Shown here piece after piece: positions 7,765-16,554 of a DNA stretch of 64,000 nucleotides; positions within the stretch are counted from its first letter, which is position 1, and every line of letters begins with the position of its first letter. Source of the DNA: JAEUHQ01 sp964538915 (lineage in GTDB: Bacteria > Planctomycetota > UBA1135 > UBA2386); NCBI GenBank assembly GCA_964538915.1, contig CAZIFB010000024.1:6269-70268 (forward strand), given 5' to 3'. The notes under the pieces are model-generated. The model was not told where the DNA came from. It did no database searches and saw nothing but the letters and a program-made list of their open reading frames with translations. Both the position numbers and the translations under genes were made by a program.

Positions 7765-9084
7765 ATGCTCGGCGACACGATCGTGGCTCTCGCGTCGGCG
7801 GCCGGCGCGAGCGAACGCGCAGTGGTCCGCGTGTCGGGCCCGCGTGCCCGCGCGACCGCGGGACGTGTGTTCGCGCCGGGCCTGCCGGGTGCGCGTGCCG
7901 CCGTCGACGGCGCCGTGACCGCGGGACGCTGGACGTTCCCGGCGATGGCGATCGTCATGGTTCCGCCGGCCTCCTTCACCGGCGAAGAGACGGTCGAACT
8001 GCACGTGCCGGGCAGTCCGTTGTTCGTGCGGCACCTGATCGATGCGTTGCTCGCGGACGGACCCGCCGACGGTGTGCGAGAGGCCGTTCCGGGTGAGTTC
8101 ACTGCGCGCGCATGCCGGAACGGCCGCCTCGATCTCGCGCAAGCCGAAGGTGTGCTGATGCTCCTCTCGGCCGCGGACGCGGCCGGCGCAGCTGCCGCGG
8201 TGCAGTGGCTGCGCGGCGGGCTGTCGGAGGAGGCACAGTGCGCCCGCGCGGCGATCGTCGACTCGCTCGCGCTGCTCGAGGTCGGGCTCGACTTCGCCGA
8301 CGGCGAGACCGGCGAGGTCGCCGACGACGAGTGGCGCGCACCGCTCGCCGCGGTGGTCGAGCGCCTCGCGCGACTGCTCGGCACCGTGCCGGCGGCCGCG
8401 CCGGGCGGAGAGGTTCTGCTGCTCGGGCGCAGCAACGCCGGCAAGTCTTCGCTCGGCAACGCGCTGCTCGGCCGCGAGCGGGCCCTCGTCGACGATGCGC
8501 CGGGCACGACGCGCGATCTGCTGCGCCTCGAGATCGCGCCTGGCACGGCGTTGTGGGACGCGCCGGGCGATCTCGACGAACCGGGCGCGGTCGATGCCGC
8601 GGCGCTCGCGTTGCGCGACCGCCTGTCCGGCCGCGCGGCGGCCGCGTTGTTCGTCCTCGATGCCACAGCACCGGTCGTCCCCGACGCGATGCTGCGAACA
8701 CCGCTGCCCGTGCTCGGAGTCGTGTGGACGAAGTGCGACCTCGTTGCGGCGCCGCCGGTGCTGCCTCCGGCGCTCGCCGAGCGCGTCGGATCGGCGCCGG
8801 TGTTCGCGACGAGTGCGCGGTCGCGGACCGGGCTCGGGGCGCTGCGTTCGTTCCTCGAATCGCGGGCCCACGCGACGGTCGTCGATGCGGGCGGCCCTCT
8901 GCGAACAGGCCTCACGCAGGCCCTCGCCGCCGTGCGGCGTGCGTGCGCCCTCGGTGACGCACCGCCCGAAGTCGTCGCCATCGAACTGCGGCACGCACTC
9001 GAAGCGCTCGGCAGCTTCGGCGAGCGGCACTCGCCCGAGCACCTGCTCGACCGGATCTACGGGCGCTTCTGCCTCGGCAAGTGA
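7765..9084 (+). CDS. mnmE: tRNA modification GTPase MnmE (divergent)
   Basis: 439 residues with the three MnmE regions: N-terminal folate-binding domain (FTGEETVELHVPG), helical domain (GRLDLAQAEG) and an inserted G domain (about 215-370). The C-terminus ends in FCLGK, the conserved Cys-containing motif needed for the chemistry. With MnmG it would install (carboxymethyl)aminomethyl groups at U34 of certain tRNAs. The G domain has G1 GRSNAGKSS and G2 GTTRD, but G3 is DAPG instead of DTAG, the usual Glu nine residues later is Asp, G4 is TKCD instead of NKxD, and the N-terminal glycine-rich motif is eroded. No mnmG gene is nearby. The C-terminal motif makes the assignment secure. Confidence 0.88.
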   Translation: MLGDTIVALASAAGASERAVVRVSGPRARATAGRVFAPGLPGARAAVDGAVTAGRWTFPAMAIVMVPPASFTGEETVELHVPGSPLFVRHLIDALLADGPADGVREAVPGEFTARACRNGRLDLAQAEGVLMLLSAADAAGAAAAVQWLRGGLSEEAQCARAAIVDSLALLEVGLDFADGETGEVADDEWRAPLAAVVERLARLLGTVPAAAPGGEVLLLGRSNAGKSSLGNALLGRERALVDDAPGTTRDLLRLEIAPGTALWDAPGDLDEPGAVDAAALALRDRLSGRAAAALFVLDATAPVVPDAMLRTPLPVLGVVWTKCDLVAAPPVLPPALAERVGSAPVFATSARSRTGLGALRSFLESRAHATVVDAGGPLRTGLTQALAAVRRACALGDAPPEVVAIELRHALEALGSFGERHSPEHLLDRIYGRFCLGK

Positions 9085-9130
9085 CCGGGCGGCCGGTCCT
9101 CCGGTCCTGCCGTCGAGCGCATCCGAGGCT

Positions 9131-9160
9131 TTGACACACAATGGGTTGGGGCGCTAAGGT
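9131..9160 (+). promoter_or_regulatory. Possible promoter for nrdR-ATP-cone-smc
   Basis: A perfect TTGACA (9131-9136), 18-bp spacer, and a weak TAAGGT (9155-9160) in the 183-bp gap between mnmE and nrdR. The expected start point leaves a leader of about 100 bases before the ATG at 9268. The leader contains no recognisable riboswitch. The overlapping ACACACAAT could be half of an NrdR operator, but that is speculation. Confidence 0.4.
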
Positions 9161-9267
9161 CCCGCGGTCTGCAAGGTCTGGAGTCCGGGGTCAGCCGGAT
9201 TCTCTCCGCCGAGTGCTGCTCCCCGACGGGTCGCTGGTCGCGTTCCGTTCGTGGGCGGTCCAATGCC

Positions 9268-9765
9268 ATGCGCTGTCCCTACTGCAAGGCCGACAACGAT
9301 CGGGTCATCGATTCGCGCGCCAGCGCCGACGGGTTTGCCATCCGTCGACGCCGCGTGTGCGCCGACTGTGGTCGGCGCTACACGACGTACGAGCGTGCGG
9401 AGACGGCTCCGCTCCGAGTGGTCAAGAAGAACGGTGAGCGCGTCGCCTTCGATCGACAGAAGGTGCTCGGCGGCATGCTGCGAGCGTGCGAGAAGCGACC
9501 GGTGTCCCTCGAAACCCTCGAGGTGATCGCCGACCGCATCGAGCGTCAGTGCATGGAGGCCTTCGACAAGGAGGTGCCGAGCAAAGTGATCGGCAACCTC
9601 ATCATGCAGGAGCTGAGGCAACTCGATCAGGTTGCCTACGTCCGATTCGCGTCGGTCTACCGCGAGTTCAAGGACGTGACCCAGTTCCTCGACGAACTGA
9701 AACCGATGCTCGAGAAACGGCGGGAGGGTGGTCATGAAGAGGCGGTCGGAACATCTGGTACTTAA
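9268..9765 (+). CDS. nrdR: Transcriptional repressor NrdR
   Basis: 165 residues, the family's normal size. It has a zinc ribbon at the N-terminus (MRCPYCKADNDRVIDSR, then RRVCADCGRRYTTYER, with two CxxC pairs), followed by an ATP-cone domain starting VVKKNGERVAFDRQKVLGG. NrdR binds ATP/dATP through the cone and DNA through the zinc ribbon to repress ribonucleotide reductase genes. Start ATG 9268 gives the canonical MRCPYC; an out-of-frame ATG lies 5 bp earlier. The 3' end overlaps the next gene, which is itself a free ATP cone. No ribonucleotide reductase gene is in the window. Confidence 0.97.
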   Translation: MRCPYCKADNDRVIDSRASADGFAIRRRRVCADCGRRYTTYERAETAPLRVVKKNGERVAFDRQKVLGGMLRACEKRPVSLETLEVIADRIERQCMEAFDKEVPSKVIGNLIMQELRQLDQVAYVRFASVYREFKDVTQFLDELKPMLEKRREGGHEEAVGTSGT

Positions 9766-10162
9766 GCGCGACGGTCGCACGGAGTTCTTGCGCGCGACGA
9801 AGCTCGCGCGTTCCGTCCACAACGCGCTGCACAGCGTCGGTGTCGACGAGGATTGGCGCGCACTCGAGGTCGCGAACGTCGTACTCGAAGCCCTGCGGCA
9901 GAAGCGCGGCGGCGACGCGCAGGGCAAGGAGTCCGTCGTGCTCTCGACCGCGGACATCGCCGATGCGGTGCAGCACCTCCTCGTCGTCACGGGGCAGCCG
10001 CAGGCCGCGGTCGCGTACGGCGCCGTCGCCGCGGAGCGAACCCGTCGCCGCCGTTCGCTCGCGACGATCGGCCGGTTCGTCCCGGGGCCGGTGGTGGCGC
10101 CCTTGACCGGCGGCGATGCCGCCCTCCCACACGCACGTTTCCGCGCGTCGGACCCGGAGTGA
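9734..10162 (+). CDS. Standalone ATP-cone domain protein
   Basis: 142 residues. The segment LVLKRDGRTEFLRATKLARS and the later LSTADIADAVQHLLVVTGQP plus AAVAYGAVAAERTRRR fit an ATP-cone domain, the nucleotide-sensing module found in NrdR and in class I/III ribonucleotide reductases. There is no catalytic or DNA-binding domain attached; the last 35 residues are Pro/Gly-rich and unassigned. Start ATG 9734 lies inside the end of nrdR (32-bp overlap), preceded by GGGAGG as ribosome-binding site; a GTG six bases earlier is the alternative. Overlap with nrdR suggests a regulatory partner or co-sensor of dATP, which is inference. Confidence 0.75.
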   Translation: MKRRSEHLVLKRDGRTEFLRATKLARSVHNALHSVGVDEDWRALEVANVVLEALRQKRGGDAQGKESVVLSTADIADAVQHLLVVTGQPQAAVAYGAVAAERTRRRRSLATIGRFVPGPVVAPLTGGDAALPHARFRASDPE

Positions 10163-10166
10163 CGGC

Positions 10167-13100
10167 ATGAGGCTCAAGCGACTCGTCGCGCGCGGCTTCA
10201 AGTCGTTCGCGGATCGGACGGAGTTCGAGTTCGACTCCCGGCTCACCGGCATCATCGGTCCGAACGGCTGCGGCAAGTCCAACGTCGTCGACGCGATCAA
10301 GTGGGTGCTCGGCGACCAGCGGGCGAAGAGCCTTCGCGGCTCCGAGATGACCGACGTCATCTTCAAGGGCGCCGAGGGTCGCGAGGCCATGGGCATGGCG
10401 GAGGTGGTGATCACCTTCGAGGATCCCGAAGGCCGGCTCGAAGGGCGCCAGGAGATCGACATCTCGCGCCGACTCACACTCGACAAGGAGTCGACCTACC
10501 TCTTGAACGGCACCGACGTCCGCCTGAAGGACGTGCGCGACGTACTGCTCGACACCGGTCTCGGAACGGGCGGCTACTCGGTGATGGAGCAGGGTCGCAT
10601 CGACGCGGTCCTCTCGGCGAATCCGGAGGCGCGCCGGGCGATCTTTGAGGAAGCGGCGGGTGTGTCGCGCTTCAAGCTGCAGAAGAAGGAAGCACTGCGC
10701 AAGCTGGAGCGCACCGACCAGAACCTCGCGCGTGTCACCGACCTGCTCGAGGAGCGTTCGCGCCGCATCCGCAGTCTTCGCATCCAGGCGGGCAAGGCGC
10801 GTCGATACCAGGAACTGCAGGCCGCGCTGCGCGACCTGCGCGCCGCGCTGGCCGTGATCGACGGCACGCAGTTGCGGAAGGAGTTCCTGGCGCAGGAGGT
10901 GCGCCTCCAGGAACTGCAGGCGACACTCGTCGCGGCCGAGGAGGGGCGCGTCGCGGTGGCCGAACAGCTCACTGCCGCCGACGCCGCCATCGGGGTGTGC
11001 AGCGAAGCACTCGAGCGGGTGCAGGACGAACTGCGTCGGTGTCAGGACGAGCTCACGACCCATCGCGAGCGTGCCCAGGCGCAGGAACACCGCGCCGCGG
11101 ACCGGTTCGCCGAACTCGAGCGCGGCCGTCAGCGATCGGCGGGACTGTCGGAGCAGTGCTCCGAGCGCACGATTGCGCTGACTCTCGCGCGCGACGAACT
11201 GGTGCAGAAGGAAGCGCAGCTGATCGAGATCCACAAGGCGCTCGAGGCGCAGCGTGACGCGACGCAGAAGGCTCTCGCCGAGCTGCGCGCACTGCACGCG
11301 GATCGTGAGGGGCTGCGCACGGCGCAGCTCGAGCTGCTGCACCGTCGCACGCGCGCGCGGAACGCCGCGAGCGACGCCACGGCGAAGATCGCGGCGGCCC
11401 GTTCGCGAGAGCAGCGTCTGGGCGAGCGCCGCGGTGTGCTCCACGGGGAGCAGGCGAGGCTCGCCGAGGATTCGGAGCGGCGCCGCGACGAACTGGCGGA
11501 TCTCGGGACCCGCCAACGGCTGCTGCTCGAGCGCGAGCAACGTTCACTCGGCGACCTCGAGGGCGCGGACGCCGCGGCTGCCGCGCTGGCGCAGCAGGAG
11601 TCCGCTCTCCGGCACGAGCTGTCGCAGGTCGATGGGCGTAGGCAGGCCCTGCTCGCGATGGAGGCCCACATGGAGGGCTTCGACGCGGGACCGCGCCACG
11701 TGCTGCAGACGAAGCCGGCGGGTTTGCGCGGGCGCCTGCTCGATCTGATCGAGATCGACCTCGAGCACGGATGCGCCCTCGAGGCGGCGCTCGGGCCGTT
11801 CGTGCAGGCTCTCGTCGTGGACACCCGCGAGCACGCCGCCGCGATCGTGCGCGAACTCGCCGACAAGAAGCTCGGCCGCGTGTTGCTCCTGGTCGAGGAG
11901 GCGTTCGGTCACGAGCCGCCGTGCGGGTCGTCGATCCTCCCGCCGCCGCCAGGGGTGAACCACCTCGCGGCGCTCGTTCGCCACGTCGCCGACGGTTCGG
12001 CGAGCGACAAGCTGCTCGGCTGGCTCCTGCGCGGCGTCGTCGTCGCGGACTTCGACATCGCCGACAGCAGTCGCGCCGACCTTTGCTTCGTGACGCCGGA
12101 CGGCACGCTCGTCTGTGGGCCGCGCATGGAAGGTGGTGCGTCGGCCGAAGGGCACGCCGGTCTCGTCGTGCGCAAGAGCCAGATCGCACAACTCGCCGAC
12201 GATGCCGCGGCCGTCGAGGGTCGGCTCGTGTTGCTGCAGTCGGGCAAGGACCAGGCGGTCGGCCGCGTCGATCGACTGAAGCGCGAGATCAAGGCGATCG
12301 GCGAAGCTCTGGCTGCCGTTCGCCGCGAGATGCAGGCCGCGGAGGCCCAGGAGGCGCGCGTCACCGCCCGCACCCACGACATCGAACGAGAACTCGGCGA
12401 GCTGGCGCACGAGGGCGGGGACCTGTCGCGGACGCGTTGCGCGGCGTCGGGCCGGCTCGGGCACGCGTTGTTCGACCAGTTCCTGCTCCAGCGCGGCGAA
12501 GCACGCCTCGGCGACGCCTCGCAGGAGCTCGACACCCGGATTGCGGCGACCGAAGCGTCTGCCCAGGCCCAGCAGCGTGCGGAACAGGACCTGCGCATCA
12601 AGCAGGTGCAGAGCGGCGAGGCCCGCGAAGGGCTCGTGCGCAGCATCCGGATGCACGAAGAGGCCGTTCGTGACTTCGAGCGAGCGTTGCAGGAGCTCAC
12701 CGAGCGACAACAGGACGCCGAGGACGATCGGGCAAAGGCTCTGGCCGAGCAGGCGCGTCTGTCGGAGCTCGCGGCGGTACTCGACGACCAGCGCGGGGAA
12801 CTGGAGGACGCGAAGCAGCGGAGCCAGGGCGAAGTGGACACGGCGCGACAGCAGCGCACGTCGGTCCAGCAGCAGGTGCACGAGTGGGATCGCCGCTGGT
12901 CCAAGGCGAGCGAATCCCTGACCCAGGCCCGTCTCGCGATCGCCGACGTGGACCACCGGTTCGTCCGGCTCGAAGAACGCCTGCGCGAGGACACGGGCGT
13001 CGAACTGCGCCGTTGCCTCGGGGAAGTGCTGGGTCTCGGTCTCGAGGGCGCAGAGCGCTTCGAAGGGCCGCCGGCTCCGTTCGGCGCCGTCGACGAACTG

Positions 13101-13943
13101 TGTGGACCGCCACTGCCGCCCGCCGTCGTCGACGGTTGGTACACGATGCAGCGCCTGTGGGAGCAACCGACCTTCGACGTCGCCGAGACGCGGAAGGAAG
13201 TCCAGGTCCTGCAGAGCCAGAAGGACCGGCTCGGTGCGGTGAACCTCGACGCCGTGAAGGAACTGGATGCCGAAGAGGGGCAGTTCTCGACGCTCGAGCA
13301 GGAGGTGGCCGACCTCAAGGATGCGCGGCGCGCCTTGATGGACACGCTGAAGAAGCTCGAGTCCGAATCGAAGTCGCTCTTCGAGCAGACGTTCCACGAG
13401 GCCCGGAAGAACTTCCAAGAGATCTTCCGCAAGCTCTTCCAGGGTGGGAAGGCGGACATGTTCCTGTCCTTCGATCAGGTCGGGAAGGGCGAGGACATGC
13501 TCGAAGCCGGCATCGAGATCGTCGCGCAGCCGCCGGGCAAGCAGCTGCAGTCGATCAACCTGCTGTCCGGTGGCGAGCGGTCGCTGACCGCCGTGGCGAT
13601 CCTCTTCGCTCTCTTCAAGGTGCGCCCGAGCCCGTTCTGCATCCTCGACGAAGTGGATGCCGCGCTCGACGAGACGAACGTCGAGCGATTCCTGCGCGTC
13701 CTGCGCGACTTCACGCACGACACGCAGTTCTGCATCGTCACGCACCACAAACGCACGATGGCGGAGTGCCAGGTGCTCTACGGGATCACGATGCAGCGAC
13801 GTGGCGTCAGTTCGCGGATCGCGGTCTCGCTCCAGGAGATCGACAGCTTCCAGGAAGGCGCGACCGTCGGGGCCGGCGGCAACGCCAGCGATCCGGCGTT
13901 GAAGCGCCGCATCGCGGGCGAGGAGCAGGTCGGCTTCGTGTGA
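10167..13943 (+). CDS. smc: Chromosome segregation protein SMC
   Basis: 1258 residues, typical SMC architecture. The N-terminal ATPase head has Walker A IIGPNGCGKSNVVDAIKW (about residue 30-47), then a long coiled coil, a hinge near 490-655, and a second coiled coil. The C-terminal head has the ABC signature NLLSGGERSLTAVAIL near 1130 and Walker B FCILDEVDAALDE. SMC dimers organise and segregate chromosomes with ScpA/ScpB. The conserved N-terminus MRLKRLVARGFKSFA fixes the start at ATG 10167, 4 bp after the ATP-cone stop. scpA and scpB are not adjacent. Confidence 0.98.
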   Translation: MRLKRLVARGFKSFADRTEFEFDSRLTGIIGPNGCGKSNVVDAIKWVLGDQRAKSLRGSEMTDVIFKGAEGREAMGMAEVVITFEDPEGRLEGRQEIDISRRLTLDKESTYLLNGTDVRLKDVRDVLLDTGLGTGGYSVMEQGRIDAVLSANPEARRAIFEEAAGVSRFKLQKKEALRKLERTDQNLARVTDLLEERSRRIRSLRIQAGKARRYQELQAALRDLRAALAVIDGTQLRKEFLAQEVRLQELQATLVAAEEGRVAVAEQLTAADAAIGVCSEALERVQDELRRCQDELTTHRERAQAQEHRAADRFAELERGRQRSAGLSEQCSERTIALTLARDELVQKEAQLIEIHKALEAQRDATQKALAELRALHADREGLRTAQLELLHRRTRARNAASDATAKIAAARSREQRLGERRGVLHGEQARLAEDSERRRDELADLGTRQRLLLEREQRSLGDLEGADAAAAALAQQESALRHELSQVDGRRQALLAMEAHMEGFDAGPRHVLQTKPAGLRGRLLDLIEIDLEHGCALEAALGPFVQALVVDTREHAAAIVRELADKKLGRVLLLVEEAFGHEPPCGSSILPPPPGVNHLAALVRHVADGSASDKLLGWLLRGVVVADFDIADSSRADLCFVTPDGTLVCGPRMEGGASAEGHAGLVVRKSQIAQLADDAAAVEGRLVLLQSGKDQAVGRVDRLKREIKAIGEALAAVRREMQAAEAQEARVTARTHDIERELGELAHEGGDLSRTRCAASGRLGHALFDQFLLQRGEARLGDASQELDTRIAATEASAQAQQRAEQDLRIKQVQSGEAREGLVRSIRMHEEAVRDFERALQELTERQQDAEDDRAKALAEQARLSELAAVLDDQRGELEDAKQRSQGEVDTARQQRTSVQQQVHEWDRRWSKASESLTQARLAIADVDHRFVRLEERLREDTGVELRRCLGEVLGLGLEGAERFEGPPAPFGAVDELCGPPLPPAVVDGWYTMQRLWEQPTFDVAETRKEVQVLQSQKDRLGAVNLDAVKELDAEEGQFSTLEQEVADLKDARRALMDTLKKLESESKSLFEQTFHEARKNFQEIFRKLFQGGKADMFLSFDQVGKGEDMLEAGIEIVAQPPGKQLQSINLLSGGERSLTAVAILFALFKVRPSPFCILDEVDAALDETNVERFLRVLRDFTHDTQFCIVTHHKRTMAECQVLYGITMQRRGVSSRIAVSLQEIDSFQEGATVGAGGNASDPALKRRIAGEEQVGFV

Positions 13944-13970
13944 ACGGCGCGCCGGCGCGCGAGCGGCGCG

Positions 13971-15125
13971 TCAGCGGCCGAGCGACAGCAGCACTTCTTC
14001 GCCCGGGCGTTCCCTGCCGGTCGTCGCGATGACCGCTTCGAACGCCCACTCCTCGACGCGCGGGTCGCGCCAGAGGCGCTCCGGCACACGCACCACGGTC
14101 GGCGAGATGCTCTGGATCGTGCCCGCCCCGAGTCCCGTGCGATCGACGCGCGCGACCTGCACCGCGACCACCCCTTCGACGTGCGTGCGGAGCGCGTCGG
14201 GAACGTACGCGAGGATGCGCCGCGGGGTCGCGTCGACGATCGTCATCACGGCCCGTCCGGCGGCGATCCACTCGCCCGGCCGCGCCGAGAACTGGGAGAT
14301 CCGGCCGCGGATCGGTGCGCGCAGCACGAGGAGCTTGCTGTCCTCGACGATCCGTTCGAGCGCGGCTTCCTGCATCCTGAGGCGCCAGCGCATCGGCGCG
14401 AGCGCGACCTCCGCGGGGATCGGCACGGCGCCGGGGGCGTCGAACTCACGCAGCCGCCGGTTCGTCGCGTCGATGCGGGTCTGTTGCTCCGTGTGAAGGG
14501 AGTCGAGTTCGGCGATCCGCTTCTGCAGGGCGTCCCGTTCGGTGCGCGCCTTCACCAGGTCCGGTTCGCCGACGACTCCTTGTCGCACGAGTTCCTGCAG
14601 CCGGTCGCACTCGATCGCCGCTCCCTGCACCCTTACGCGGGCTTCCTCGAGCTGGGTGCGCGTCGCGAGCGCTTCGAGTTGCGCGGACTCGGCGGCGCTC
14701 ACGAGACGGCGTTGTTCGGTGCTGGCGTCGAGTTCGTGTTCCGATGCCTCGATGCTGGCGCGGCGGGCGCGGTCCGCTCGCTCGAGTTCGAGGTCGGCGC
14801 GAAGGCGCTCCAGCTCGCAGTTCGCCTGCGACAGGCGCAGGCGAACGTCGGCGTCGTCGAGTCGCGCGACGATCTGGTCCTGCTGTGCTTCTTCGTGGAG
14901 GGCGACGAGTACGGCGGCAATGCGTCCTGCGACCGGCGCCGTGACCGTGCCGTGGGTCGCTTCGACCACGCCGCGGAACGTCGTCGACGGCGGCAGGTGG
15001 GCACCGAGCCATGCCACGAGGGCGACGCAGGTGAGCCAGACGGCGACCGGAAGGCTGCGCCGTGCTCGACGAAGCGCGCGGGCGCCGAGGCCGGGACGAG
15101 GACGACTCGGGGTCCAGTGGCTCAT
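13971..15125 (-). CDS. HlyD-type membrane-fusion protein
   Basis: 384 residues. One membrane helix near the N-terminus (VAVWLTCVALVAWLGAHL), then a biotinyl-lipoyl half motif (HGTVTAPVAGRIAAVLV), a long coiled coil (roughly 85-235), the second lipoyl half (LVLRAPIRGRISQFSARPGEW) and a beta-barrel. This is the adaptor layout of HlyD/EmrA/AcrA proteins that bridge an inner-membrane exporter to the outer membrane. The start overlaps the DUF4956 stop (TGATG; GTG at 15128 also possible). No ABC or RND pump gene lies beside it, so its partner is either elsewhere or the DUF4956 protein itself (inference). Confidence 0.8.
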   Translation of the reverse strand: MSHWTPSRPRPGLGARALRRARRSLPVAVWLTCVALVAWLGAHLPPSTTFRGVVEATHGTVTAPVAGRIAAVLVALHEEAQQDQIVARLDDADVRLRLSQANCELERLRADLELERADRARRASIEASEHELDASTEQRRLVSAAESAQLEALATRTQLEEARVRVQGAAIECDRLQELVRQGVVGEPDLVKARTERDALQKRIAELDSLHTEQQTRIDATNRRLREFDAPGAVPIPAEVALAPMRWRLRMQEAALERIVEDSKLLVLRAPIRGRISQFSARPGEWIAAGRAVMTIVDATPRRILAYVPDALRTHVEGVVAVQVARVDRTGLGAGTIQSISPTVVRVPERLWRDPRVEEWAFEAVIATTGRERPGEEVLLSLGR

Positions 15126-15814
15126 CACACTTCCTCGTGTTCGTTCTGGACGAGGAGGCTGACGTTGCAGGCGCCGGGAATCGCGCGGACGTCGGCGACG
15201 AGCGCTTCGTGGGTTCCCGCGTCGTGCAGGCGCAGCTGGTAGGAGAAGTCCATCGCGCCCTCGAGCCGCGAATCGCGCAGGCTCACCAGGGCGAAGTGGC
15301 GGCAGTAGTGCCGCAGCACGGAGCGCAGTCGATCGTCGTGCTCGCCCTGCGCGGGCAGGGAGAACCGCAGTACGCCGTCGTTGTCGATGCGCTCACCGAA
15401 CCGGATGCCGTACAGGTAGATCGCGGCGAGGAGAACGAAGCCCGTGCCCACAATCGCGAGGGTCGTGTTCTGGACGCCGACCGTGATGCCGATCGCGACG
15501 GAGAGGAACAGGAAAACCGTGTCGCGGCTGTCCTTGATCGGCGTGCGGAAGCGGATCAGGGCGAGTGCACCGAAAAGTCCGAATGCGCGCGCCAGGCTGT
15601 CGCCGACCGCGAGCATCACCACGGTGACGATCATCGCGAGCAGCACCAGCGCATGGACGAACGAGCGCGAGTAGCTCACGCCTTGGTGCGTGGCGACGTA
15701 GATCCACGCGAGCGGCTTGCCGAGGACGAACGCCAGCAGGATGTGGAAGACGATCGTCGACAGGGACGGCATCGAGACCGTCAGGTCGCCGAGGTGACGC
15801 AGGAGTTCGGGCAT
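15125..15814 (-). CDS. DUF4956 domain membrane protein
   Basis: 229 residues with four or five membrane helices in the first 140 residues and a cytoplasmic C-terminal domain. The segment FGALALIRFRTPIKDSRD between helices is the conserved core of DUF4956. This family is regularly encoded next to VTC-domain and CotH-domain genes, and the same order is seen here. Function unknown; a membrane conduit or anchor for the VTC enzyme is a reasonable guess. The ATG at 15814 follows the VTC stop by 2 bp, so I prefer it over the longer ORF (15862). Confidence 0.85.
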   Translation of the reverse strand: MPELLRHLGDLTVSMPSLSTIVFHILLAFVLGKPLAWIYVATHQGVSYSRSFVHALVLLAMIVTVVMLAVGDSLARAFGLFGALALIRFRTPIKDSRDTVFLFLSVAIGITVGVQNTTLAIVGTGFVLLAAIYLYGIRFGERIDNDGVLRFSLPAQGEHDDRLRSVLRHYCRHFALVSLRDSRLEGAMDFSYQLRLHDAGTHEALVADVRAIPGACNVSLLVQNEHEEV

Positions 15815-15816
15815 CG

Positions 15817-16539
15817 TCAGTTCTCTTCGGACCGGTCCGTGACGAACAGCGCTTCGACGCACGTGGCGTACTTCGAGAACGAGCGGCGCGCCAGCTGCAG
15901 TTCACGAATGGTGTCGAGCATCCACGGGGGGCACCGGTCGCTGAACTTCAGTTCCAGGATCACGCCACCGCTCGGGACGGTGACATAGGCGGGATCGTGC
16001 ATCCTGACCCTGGCCCCCGGCTCCGGCATCGCACACAGGCGCCGATCGAACGTCACGCGATGGCGGTCGTCGTCGGTGCCGACCCAGGCCTGTCGGTCGT
16101 ACCGGACGGTGATTCGCGGCACGGCGCGATGGAGCAGGACGAGGCGCACGAACTCGCAGAGGGCTTGCCGGCGGCCGGCCGACAGGTCGTGGATGCCGTC
16201 CGTTTCGCCGGCGAGCACACGCGGGAGTGCCTCCGCAGGAATCGGGCAGCGCAGCTTGCGGACGACCCGGTCCCGGCGGCTCTTCACTTCGAGGAACAGC
16301 GGTCCGTCGCCGTACGAGCGGACCCGCAGTTTGCATCGATCGAGCCGCCCCTCGCGCGTCTCACGGCAGAGCGTGTTCGTCTCGTCGTCGAGGTAGAGGC
16401 TGGCGATGCCGTACGTGCGGTCGGGCCGCGGAGCGGCGTGCGGGTCTGGTTCGACCCAGGGCTCGACGCGACGCAGCACCCGGGCCGCCACGGCTTCGGG
16501 CACCACGAACTTGCACTCGTACCGGTTCTCGTACCGCAT
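15817..16539 (-). CDS. VTC-domain polyphosphate polymerase-like protein
   Basis: 240 residues, full length for bacterial VTC proteins. The tunnel-forming basic and acidic strands are visible: NRYECKFVVPE at the start, YGIASLYLDDET, RCKLRVRSYGDGPLFLEVKS followed by RKLR, and near the end ILELKFSDRCPPW. In yeast Vtc4 the equivalent Lys/Arg/Glu residues bind triphosphate and polymerise ATP gamma-phosphate into polyphosphate. Bacterial members are assumed to act the same way, mostly untested. The short N-terminus MRYENRYECKF supports the ATG at 16539. It is coupled tightly to DUF4956 downstream and CotH upstream. Confidence 0.87.
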   Translation of the reverse strand: MRYENRYECKFVVPEAVAARVLRRVEPWVEPDPHAAPRPDRTYGIASLYLDDETNTLCRETREGRLDRCKLRVRSYGDGPLFLEVKSRRDRVVRKLRCPIPAEALPRVLAGETDGIHDLSAGRRQALCEFVRLVLLHRAVPRITVRYDRQAWVGTDDDRHRVTFDRRLCAMPEPGARVRMHDPAYVTVPSGGVILELKFSDRCPPWMLDTIRELQLARRSFSKYATCVEALFVTDRSEEN

Positions 16540-16554
16540 GGGCTCCTTGCGGCA

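Noticed and set aside
9161..9267. Cobalamin riboswitch before nrdR
   Set aside because: The B12 box GCCACTG and its surrounding helices are absent; only a short GC-rich leader is seen.
13944..13970. Bidirectional terminator between smc and the HlyD gene
   Set aside because: GC-rich inverted sequence (CGGCGCGCCGG) is present, but it has no T-tract on either strand and the gap is only 27 bp.
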